Below, piece after piece: positions 1 to 7,595 of a stretch of DNA of 10,156 nucleotides (positions are counted from its first letter, which is position 1; every line of letters begins with the position of its first letter). The notes under the pieces are model-generated. The model had not been told where the DNA came from. It saw only the letters and a program-made list of their open reading frames with translations, and made no database searches. The stretch is from NCBI GenBank assembly GCA_007126415.1, contig SLBH01000150.1:1-10156 (forward strand). Reading direction: 5' to 3'. The position numbers and the translations under genes were made by a program. This DNA is from Spirochaetales bacterium. GTDB taxonomy: Bacteria > Spirochaetota > Spirochaetia > DSM-27196 > SLAA01.

Positions 1-8
1 AGCTCGCG

Positions 9-38
9 TTGACATCAAAATTCGGATAGTGGTATCCT
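9..38 (+). promoter_or_regulatory. Candidate sigma-70-type promoter of the foldase/DUF115 operon
   Basis: A perfect TTGACA -35 hexamer lies at 9-14, followed 18 nt later by TATCCT (33-38), which matches the TATAAT consensus at four of six positions. Transcription would start near 45, leaving a leader of about 30 nt before the ATG at 75. A short inverted repeat, GGATA-N4-TATCC (24-37), overlaps the -10 element. The position directly ahead of the first gene supports the call; the 18-nt spacer and weak -10 limit confidence. Confidence 0.5.
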
Positions 39-74
39 ACCTGCACCTCACAACTTAAGGAAAGAGTTCCAGTA

Positions 75-1577
75 ATGCCGAGTAACACCCCCGATCAGAG
101 CAGCAGTTCGCAAAAGCCGCGGCCCCAAAAGAAGGGCCTCCTCTATATTTTTAGCGTCGTGATTCTCGCAATTATCGCGATCAGCTTCGTCGGAGGGCCG
201 GCCCTGACCGGTTTCATGGACGACGGCGCCCCGCGCATCGTGGTCGGATACTACGACGGCGAACCCATTGAGTTTGCTCAAGGCACGTTTTTCGAGCGTC
301 AGTTTCGGACTCTTGCTCAGCAGCAGCCCGAAAGCCAAGCGCAGAACCCCGAGTTGCACCGTTATCAACTCCTCGAGCAGGCCTTCAACCAAGCCGTATT
401 CCATGAAGCCGTACAACAAACCGCCCGCAAGAGCGGCATGACGGTCTCCTCGGAACGCATCGATCAAGAGTTGGCTCAGCATCCGGCGTTTCTAGAGAAC
501 GGGCGGTTCAGCAGCGAGCGCTATCGAGAGATGCCGTCCTCGGAGCGACAAGGATTACGTGACTTCCTGCGAGCAAGCATCCTTCAACAGAAGTACCTCG
601 AAGACATCGTTCAGTCACCGCACTTCAGCGAGCGCGAGCGCGACGCGCTCAAGCATGCCGCCAGGACCGAACGCCGCTTTCAGTTCGCCGAGTTTCGCTT
701 CGACGATATATCCGATGACGACCTCGAACGCTACTTCTCCGAGCACGCTGAGGAGTTCGCCGAGCTCAGTATTTCGCAGATTACCGTCGTCGGCGAAGAA
801 GACGCCTCCTCGGTCTACGGCCAGTTAGACGCCGAGAGCGCTCCGTTCGAGGAACTTGCCCAGACCTATTCCGATGATCCCTGGGCGGCCGCCGGGGGCG
901 AGCGCGGTTGGGTCGCGCGGCAACAGCTCGAACAGGAACTCGGCGCCGAGACCACCGCGGAGTTATTCGACGCAGTCCCCGGCACCGTCGTTGGTCCGCT
1001 CGAGACCGAGGAAGGCTACCGCATTGTGCGCGTCAACGAACCCGCCCGTGACCTCGACATAGCCAACGAAGAACACCGGGAGCGCGTTCGCGAGCAGATG
1101 CTCACCGTGGCGCCCGATGAGCTCGAGGAACGCGCGCTCGAGCGCGCCGAGGAGTTCGCCGGCGCGACCTCGGACGAGTTTCTCGCCGCCGCCGAGCAGC
1201 ACGGGGTGGAGCTCGGGGCTACCGAGTACTTTCCGGTGAACTACGGTAACTCGCGCCTGTTTGGGAGGGTTCGCACAGTTGACGGCGACAGCATCGCCGA
1301 CGCGGCGCAACGCGAGTCGTTCTTTGAAGCGGCGTTCAAACTGCAACCTGGGGAAACCTCGGCACCTATTGAGCTCGAGGACCGCTACGTGATACTTCGC
1401 TTTGAGGATGAACGCACGCTCGAGTCCGGGGAAGACGACATACTCGAGACGCAGTATGCCGCGCTTCTGCAGGACTGGAAGTGGCGCGAGCTGGACCGCA
1501 CCTTGTTTGATCCGGAACGCGTGGAAAGCCGTGTCGTTGAGGTCTTCTTCCAGTACTTCAGCTCCCAAGGACAGTGA
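75..1577 (+). CDS. PpiD/SurA-like membrane-anchored periplasmic foldase (parvulin-type)
   Basis: Likely an envelope chaperone that helps exported proteins fold outside the inner membrane. The 500-residue product has a short Ser/Gln/Lys-rich N-terminus (1-20), one hydrophobic segment at about 22-41 with no lipobox or clear cleavage site, and then a long soluble part. This N-in, single-anchor topology is that of PpiD. Residues about 55-200 resemble the helical SurA_N chaperone region. A parvulin-like module follows at about 228-322 (GGERGW at 274-279, then a GYRIVRV strand). A second, weaker parvulin-like segment is at about 380-445 (FKLQPGETSAPIE, then YVILRF). The parvulin histidines are replaced: ISQ (Q235) where families show ISH, and GYR (R316) where they show GYH. 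It may therefore be chaperone-only, as reported for PpiD. The product is rich in Asp/Glu. The start is supported by AAGGAAAGAG at 57-66, 8 nt before the ATG. It is the first gene of an operon with the DUF115 gene. The fold family is fairly sure; peptidyl-prolyl isomerase activity is doubtful. Confidence 0.8.
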   Translation: MPSNTPDQSSSSQKPRPQKKGLLYIFSVVILAIIAISFVGGPALTGFMDDGAPRIVVGYYDGEPIEFAQGTFFERQFRTLAQQQPESQAQNPELHRYQLLEQAFNQAVFHEAVQQTARKSGMTVSSERIDQELAQHPAFLENGRFSSERYREMPSSERQGLRDFLRASILQQKYLEDIVQSPHFSERERDALKHAARTERRFQFAEFRFDDISDDDLERYFSEHAEEFAELSISQITVVGEEDASSVYGQLDAESAPFEELAQTYSDDPWAAAGGERGWVARQQLEQELGAETTAELFDAVPGTVVGPLETEEGYRIVRVNEPARDLDIANEEHRERVREQMLTVAPDELEERALERAEEFAGATSDEFLAAAEQHGVELGATEYFPVNYGNSRLFGRVRTVDGDSIADAAQRESFFEAAFKLQPGETSAPIELEDRYVILRFEDERTLESGEDDILETQYAALLQDWKWRELDRTLFDPERVESRVVEVFFQYFSSQGQ

Positions 1578-3250
1578 GTGACGCACCGGAGTTAGCCTCA
1601 CGCCCCGACGGGATGCAGGTGCGCTTCCGCGGGCGCTTTCTTTACTCCGATCGCACGCCGCGCAGCGGGGCCGAGCGCCGCGCTGCCGCGGCAGCCCTTC
1701 CCCCCCGACACCTTATCATCGTTCCGTCGCCGCTGCTGTGGTACGGTGTAGAGCAGCTGTTGCAGCGAAGCGATGCGCCGGGCGCGCTGCTGTGCGTGGA
1801 GCTCGATCCCGCGCTCGCCGCGTTGTCGCGCCGCTATCTGCCGCCTTCGCTCGCACAGGATTCCCGCGTACGCTACATAACCCTCGACGATCCTGCCACG
1901 CTCGACGCCTCGATCACCGAGCTCGGCTGCGAGGCGTTTTCCGGTTGCGATATCGTATCGCTCTCCGGCGGCTACCTGCTGCACCGCTCGCGCTACCGCG
2001 CGCTCGAGAGCTACCTGCGCGCGGTCCTACGACGAAACTGGCAAAACCGTCTCAGCCTGATTCGTCTCGGCAGGCGCTGGCTTCTCAACACCTTCACAAA
2101 CCTGCCGGATCTCGCCGAGAGTCGCGCGTTGTCCGAGTACCGTTTTGAGCGTCCGGTGGTGTTGGTTGCTGCCGGCGAGTCGCTTGAGGCGCACCTTCCG
2201 AGCCTCCGGGCGCATCGAGGCGCTATCTGCATCGTGGCGGCCGACACCGCGCTCGGGCCGCTTGTAGAGGGCGGTGTTACGCCGGACCTTGTGGTGGTCC
2301 TCGAGGCGCAGTTGATTAACCTGGAGCACGTGTTGGGGTTCCTGAACACCGGCGCTGCGTTCGCGTTTGAGCTCAGCAGTGCCCCGCAACTCCTCAGGCG
2401 CATCCCGCCGGAGCGGCGCTACTTTTTCGCTTCGCGTTTCACCGAGACCGCGGCGCTTCGCCGACTCGAGCAAACCGCGCCGGTAAAACCCTGGATCGCG
2501 CCGCGCGGGTCGGTGGCTGTTGCAGCGCTCGAGGCGGTTGCGCGCGCGGCACCTGAAGACGTCGCGGTGCATCTGGTGGGGACCGACTTTGCGTTTCGCC
2601 TTGGCAAGCCGCATGCCCGCGGCAGCGGTTCGCATCGCTGGTACCTACGCTACACCGAGCGCTTGGCTCCTGATGCGTTGTACGATCAAGCGATTGCCCG
2701 TCCGTTGCTAACCCTGCAAGACGAATCCGGGCAGACGGTGCGCAGCGACACGATCCTCGCCGGATACCGAGACCAACTGCTCCACGCGATCGCCGTGTCC
2801 GGCGTGAGCGCGCTCGAGATCGCGGCCGACGGCCCGTTCACCGGCTTGCCCACCGGCCTGCCCCGCAGCACCTACACCGGCATCAGCGCCGAGGAGGTCA
2901 CCGGCGATGCCCCGCAGCCCGCGCCCGTGAGCACCGCCGCCGCAACCGAACGGAGACGCAGCGTGTTAACCTTTCTTAAAGCCGAGCTCGCGCGCCTTGA
3001 GGACGCGGTAGGGCACCTCGAGCGGATATCCGAGGGTGCGGACAGCGGCGGCAGTACACGCGGGGACAGGGCCTCGCTCTCGCGCATTCTCGCCGAGTGC
3101 GACTATATAGAGATAGACTTCCCGTCGCCTTCTGCTGCAGGCGAGACGACAACGCCGCAACATCTACGCCGGTTGATTGTGTCTGCTCGACATTTCCGGA
3201 GGGTCACGAGAAACGCGTACCGGCGAGCGCTCCGCGCCGCCGAACCGTAG
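1574..3250 (+). CDS. DUF115 / MptE-like protein (motility accessory factor type)
   Basis: A 558-residue protein of the DUF115 group (annotated as 6-hydroxymethylpterin pyrophosphokinase MptE-like or Maf); bacterial relatives are implicated in flagellin glycosylation. Residues about 45-85 (LIIVPSPLLWYGVEQLL, then CVELDPALAAL) match the N-terminal nucleotide-fold region of such proteins. The core at about 195-345 has VLVAAGESL, where GESL replaces the usual GPSL; ADTALGPLVEGGVTPDLVV; GSVAVAALEAV at 312-322; and GTDFAFRLGKPH at 336-347. Residues about 463-488 look like a short coiled coil, and the C-terminus is basic. No signal peptide is seen. The GTG start overlaps the foldase stop by 4 nt (GTGA), pointing to translational coupling. 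AAGGA at 1567-1571 is only 2 nt from the GTG, so ATG 1613 (residue 14) is an alternative start, although it has no better ribosome-binding site. A pterin kinase role cannot be shown from sequence; a sugar-transfer or flagellin-linked role is inference from the family and from the nearby chemotaxis genes. Confidence 0.75.
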   Translation: MSDAPELASRPDGMQVRFRGRFLYSDRTPRSGAERRAAAAALPPRHLIIVPSPLLWYGVEQLLQRSDAPGALLCVELDPALAALSRRYLPPSLAQDSRVRYITLDDPATLDASITELGCEAFSGCDIVSLSGGYLLHRSRYRALESYLRAVLRRNWQNRLSLIRLGRRWLLNTFTNLPDLAESRALSEYRFERPVVLVAAGESLEAHLPSLRAHRGAICIVAADTALGPLVEGGVTPDLVVVLEAQLINLEHVLGFLNTGAAFAFELSSAPQLLRRIPPERRYFFASRFTETAALRRLEQTAPVKPWIAPRGSVAVAALEAVARAAPEDVAVHLVGTDFAFRLGKPHARGSGSHRWYLRYTERLAPDALYDQAIARPLLTLQDESGQTVRSDTILAGYRDQLLHAIAVSGVSALEIAADGPFTGLPTGLPRSTYTGISAEEVTGDAPQPAPVSTAAATERRRSVLTFLKAELARLEDAVGHLERISEGADSGGSTRGDRASLSRILAECDYIEIDFPSPSAAGETTTPQHLRRLIVSARHFRRVTRNAYRRALRAAEP

Positions 3251-3264
3251 CGCCGCGGCGGCGC
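3250..3264. other. GC-only hairpin in the convergent gap, possible weak two-way terminator
   Basis: GCGCCG-CGG-CGGCGC is a perfect 6-bp stem with a 3-nt loop, beginning at the last base of the DUF115 stop codon. The rest of the 34-nt gap before the lepA stop is also almost pure G+C and contains the palindromes CGCCGCGGCG (3251-3260) and GGCGCGCC (3273-3280). No T-run follows on either strand, so a classical intrinsic terminator is not supported, although a structural barrier between convergent genes is plausible. Confidence 0.3.
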
Positions 3265-3284
3265 GGCGGCGTGGCGCGCCGGCG

Positions 3285-5087
<1,803 letters not shown>

Positions 5088-5113
5088 AGCTCTATACTGT
5101 GTACTACGGAGTG

Positions 5114-5123
5114 GCCGGCTGTT
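5114..5123. repeat. 10-bp direct repeat, copy proximal to lepA
   Basis: GCCGGCTGTT occurs here and again at 5180-5189, 66 bp apart, both inside the non-coding gap upstream of lepA. In a minus-strand transcript both copies read AACAGCCGGC, and both could pair with the single CCGGCTG formed by 5204-5198. Nothing further in the gap is recognisable except a second short direct repeat, AGCAACGGG (5132-5140 and 5146-5154). Confidence 0.5.
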
Positions 5124-5179
5124 TCAAGCGGAGCAACGGGACGGCAGCAACGGGGTTGGGTCTTGAGAATCACAACGGT

Positions 5180-5189
5180 GCCGGCTGTT
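5180..5189. repeat. 10-bp direct repeat, copy within the hairpin
   Basis: This is the second copy of GCCGGCTGTT. It supplies the 3' arm of the hairpin at 5181-5204. The other copy, at 5114-5123, could compete for the same 5' arm, so two mutually exclusive foldings of the lepA leader are possible. Confidence 0.5.
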
Positions 5190-5204
5190 GATTGCTTCAG
5201 CCGG
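5181..5204 (-). terminator. Hairpin over the response-regulator stop codon, weak terminator candidate
   Basis: On the minus strand CCGGCTG (5204-5198) and CAGCCGG (5187-5181) form a perfect 7-bp stem around a 10-nt A-rich loop. The first arm contains the first two bases of the TGA stop of the response-regulator gene (stop at 5199-5197). No T-run follows (the next bases are CACCGTTGTG), so efficient intrinsic termination is unlikely. It could be an attenuator or a 3'-end stabiliser that separates the chemotaxis operon from lepA. Confidence 0.35.
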
Positions 5205-5598
5205 AAATCAAATCGAGCTTCATGAGCTGCGTCTCTATGTCCTCACGCGCCACCGGTTTCACGATATACGATGCCGCCCCGCCGCGATAGTAGGCCTCGA
5301 TGACGTTTTTCGGATCCTCGAGCGCGGTGATCATAACCACCGGAACCTGGTCGAGCTCTTCTATGCCGATCTCACGCTCTATCTCCCTAATGCGTTTGAG
5401 CGCGGTCTGTCCGTCCATACGAGGCATCATGATATCGAGAAACAGCACGTCGTACGGTGCGGTCTCTTCCCACGCCAGGCGGAACGCCTCAATGGCTTCC
5501 TCGCCGTCGACCACAACGTCACAGGTTCCCCATTCGCGTAACAGAGCCTGCAACAATCGCCGACTACCGAAATCATCTTCTACTACCAAAAACCGCAT
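5197..5598 (-). CDS. Single-domain response regulator (CheY-like)
   Basis: A 133-residue stand-alone receiver with no output domain. All phosphorylation residues are present: acidic pair Asp8/Asp9 (VVEDD), phosphoacceptor Asp55 (LFLDIMMPRMDG), Thr91 (VMITALEDPK) and Lys114 (YIVKP). The sequence type, with TALEDPKNVI followed by a GG-A-YIVKP turn and a C-terminal MKLDLI, is common in one-domain regulators beside chemotaxis or kinase genes. It is the last gene of the minus-strand operon, 18 nt after the hybrid kinase. A strong AGGGGGAG (5611-5604) lies 5 nt upstream of the ATG. It probably receives phosphate from the neighbouring kinase, from CheA, or from both, and may act on the flagellar switch or as a relay intermediate. 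It is not certain that this is the main CheY of the cell, so no gene symbol is given. Confidence 0.9.
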   Translation of the reverse strand: MRFLVVEDDFGSRRLLQALLREWGTCDVVVDGEEAIEAFRLAWEETAPYDVLFLDIMMPRMDGQTALKRIREIEREIGIEELDQVPVVMITALEDPKNVIEAYYRGGAASYIVKPVAREDIETQLMKLDLISG

Positions 5599-5616
5599 CG
5601 CATCTCCCCCTGAGGT

Positions 5617-7575
5617 CTAGTCGTCTACCATTTCATCGCACAGCCGCTCGACGTACTGCAGCAATCGCCGAACCGTTTGGTGGTCGTCGCGCCGCAGCGC
5701 AATCATGAGCCGAAACAGGTGCTCCGAAAGCTCGCTTAGCCCCTCGTTTTCCGCCGCGGCCCGAAACCGTTTCACGACCGGCGCAAGCGTTTCGGAATCG
5801 ATTCGGTCACCGCTCAGCCACTCCACGTCTCGTCCGGCGGCCTCCAAGAACGCTCTAAGCAGTCTGCCCTCTGCGTACGCTTTGTCGCTGAGACCATCGT
5901 TGCGCCCACCCTCCCGGCGCTGTGACGTTGGATCGTGTTTCCGCCGATCATGGTTGCTTTCTTCTGTGTCGTGCTCCGCGGCAAGCCCGGTGAGAACATT
6001 GCGAAGCTGCTCAACGCGCAGTGGTTCGAGCACACTTCGGGTGTTACCGCAAGCCGGGAAGCTTCGCGAACGATCGTCACGCTCGATCGAGCGGATCGTG
6101 ACGACCCCGAGCACCGGCGATGCGCCGGCGCCGTCCACGCTCTCGCGGCCTACGCCGCATTGTAGCTCATGTCGAAGCGCTTCGTATCCGGGTATACCGG
6201 TCTCGAGGCAGAGCACCGCACCCGGCCGCGCCGTTTGCAATGCCTGCAGTGTCGCCTCTTTGGAGTCGTGGCCGGTAAAGGCAACGCCCCATAACTCGCA
6301 CCACTCGGCGAGGTGCCGGATACGCCCGGGCGAGGCCGAAAGCAGATGGAGCGACGTAATGCGCTCCGGCAGCGCGGCGTGCAGGCGGTGCTCGTGCGGG
6401 TCGGCAACCGTGTTGAAAGCGAGTCGCACGCGCGCTTCGCTACCCGCACCGAGATCGCTCTGAAGCTCTATCGTGCCACCCATCACCTCTACCATCTCGC
6501 GCACCAGGGTTAGCCCGATCCCGGTGCCGCCTTGCTTTCGGGTAGACCCTTGATTCATCTGCGCGAAGGGTCGAAACACCTCTTCAATCTGGGCCGCCGG
6601 AATCCCGATGCCGGTATCGGAAACCTCGAACTCAAACACCGGCGCGGCCGAGCGGCCCGAGGCGGCCGAGCGGCCCGAGGCGGGCTCGCCTGCAGGCGCG
6701 TTTTCTCCCTCATAGGGTGCTCGCCGCACCACCAGCCGCACGCGCCCTTCTTCGGTGAACTTCACCGCGTTAGAGAGCAGGTTCACGAGTATCTGCTGTA
6801 GCTTGTGCTCGTCGCCCCACAGCTCGCAGGCGCAATCGGGACTCAACTCGCACTCGAGACGAAGGCCTTGGTTAGCGGCTTGTACCGCAACCTGATCGAG
6901 CACTCGCGACAACAGTGCCGGCAGGTCGAAACGGCGCTCGTGTCGCTGCATCTTGCCGTCTTCGACCTTGGAAAAATCGAGGACACCGTTGATGATCGAG
7001 AGCAAAGTAGTGCTCGACTGTCTGAGAATATCGAGATACTCGCCGGCCTCGCGGTCTTGAATACGTGAGCGCAGCAGCTCGGCCATGCCGATGATGCTGT
7101 TGAGCGGCGTACGCAGCTCGTGCGTCATGTTTGCAACAAACTCGTTTTGAGCCTTTACCGCCTTGAGCGCGGCCTCACGCGAGCGCCTAAGCTCACGATC
7201 GGCCTGATGCTTGTAAAGCGCCATCTCGATGATGACCTCGATCTCGCGCTCGTTGAAAGGCTTGAGGATGTATCCCGACGCCTGGCTGGTCTTGGCGCGC
7301 GCGCGCGTCTCGTCGTCGGTGTTTGCAGTGACGAAAATCACCGGTGCGTCGATCTGATGTCGAATCTCCTCGGCGGCATCGATGCCGTCCATCTCGCCTT
7401 CCAACTGAATATCCATCAACACCACGTCCGGCAGAAGCTCTTTCGCCGTTGAGACCGCCTCTTCGCCGGTACGCGCATCCGCCACCACTTGATAGCCAAG
7501 CTTCCTGAGTCGAGACTTCATGTCGAGAACTACAATCGGCTCATCCTCTACGATGAGAACGCTCTCTCCGGCCAT
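5617..7575 (-). CDS. Hybrid histidine kinase: receiver - HisKA - HATPase - pseudo-receiver
   Basis: A 652-residue cytoplasmic kinase with no membrane segment. Residues 4-122 form an intact receiver (E10/D11, phosphoacceptor Asp55, Thr83, Lys105). A helical linker at about 120-143 leads to HisKA with the phosphorylated His152 in MTHELRTPLN. The HATPase domain runs from about 250 to 388, with the N box at 265-274 (NLLSNAVKFT), DTGIGIP at 320-326 and GGTGIGLTL at 349-357. Residues about 405-530 look like a second receiver that has decayed: SA (413-414) stands where the acidic pair should be, Glu458 in the Asp position, and Glu517 in place of the Lys. A charged His/Asp/Arg-rich linker (about 534-560) precedes a helical tail (565-650) of unknown type. 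AAGGTG (7586-7581) lies 5 nt before the ATG. With no sensor domain, the input is probably phosphorylation of the N-terminal receiver. It sits between cheB and a stand-alone regulator in the chemotaxis operon, so cross-talk with CheA is likely. Confidence 0.9.
   Translation of the reverse strand: MAGESVLIVEDEPIVVLDMKSRLRKLGYQVVADARTGEEAVSTAKELLPDVVLMDIQLEGEMDGIDAAEEIRHQIDAPVIFVTANTDDETRARAKTSQASGYILKPFNEREIEVIIEMALYKHQADRELRRSREAALKAVKAQNEFVANMTHELRTPLNSIIGMAELLRSRIQDREAGEYLDILRQSSTTLLSIINGVLDFSKVEDGKMQRHERRFDLPALLSRVLDQVAVQAANQGLRLECELSPDCACELWGDEHKLQQILVNLLSNAVKFTEEGRVRLVVRRAPYEGENAPAGEPASGRSAASGRSAAPVFEFEVSDTGIGIPAAQIEEVFRPFAQMNQGSTRKQGGTGIGLTLVREMVEVMGGTIELQSDLGAGSEARVRLAFNTVADPHEHRLHAALPERITSLHLLSASPGRIRHLAEWCELWGVAFTGHDSKEATLQALQTARPGAVLCLETGIPGYEALRHELQCGVGRESVDGAGASPVLGVVTIRSIERDDRSRSFPACGNTRSVLEPLRVEQLRNVLTGLAAEHDTEESNHDRRKHDPTSQRREGGRNDGLSDKAYAEGRLLRAFLEAAGRDVEWLSGDRIDSETLAPVVKRFRAAAENEGLSELSEHLFRLMIALRRDDHQTVRRLLQYVERLCDEMVDD
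6644..6679. repeat. Two perfect 18-bp tandem copies inside the hybrid-kinase gene
   Basis: The plus-strand unit GCGGCCGAGCGGCCCGAG is present twice, followed by 4 further matching bases. Being a multiple of three it keeps the frame and encodes a doubled ASGRSA hexapeptide at about residues 299-310, in a loop of the HATPase domain between the N box and the DTGIGIP motif. It looks like a recent slippage duplication in a surface loop. Confidence 0.85.
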
Positions 7576-7595
7576 CGATACACCTTACGTTCGAC

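Noticed and set aside
963..1601. A 212-codon minus-strand open frame opposite the foldase gene
   Set aside because: No ribosome-binding site, no family resemblance, and fully overlapped by a well-supported gene on the other strand.
3250..3284. Bidirectional intrinsic terminator between the DUF115 gene and lepA
   Set aside because: Strong GC stems exist but no T-run follows on either strand; it is kept only as a low-confidence hairpin.
5098..5127. Possible lepA promoter on the minus strand (TTGAAA, 18 nt, TACACA)
   Set aside because: The -35 is reasonable but the -10 matches only half of the consensus; chance matches of this quality are common, so it was not listed as a feature.
5617..5760. 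C-terminal HPt domain in the hybrid kinase
   Set aside because: The helical tail has the right size, but His619 is not followed by the K-G positions of phosphotransfer domains, so a functional HPt is not supported.
5705..6463. A 252-codon open frame on the plus strand opposite the hybrid kinase
   Set aside because: The translation is Ser/Arg-rich low-complexity with no recognisable motif, and the opposite strand carries a clear kinase gene; it is a by-product of high-GC third positions.
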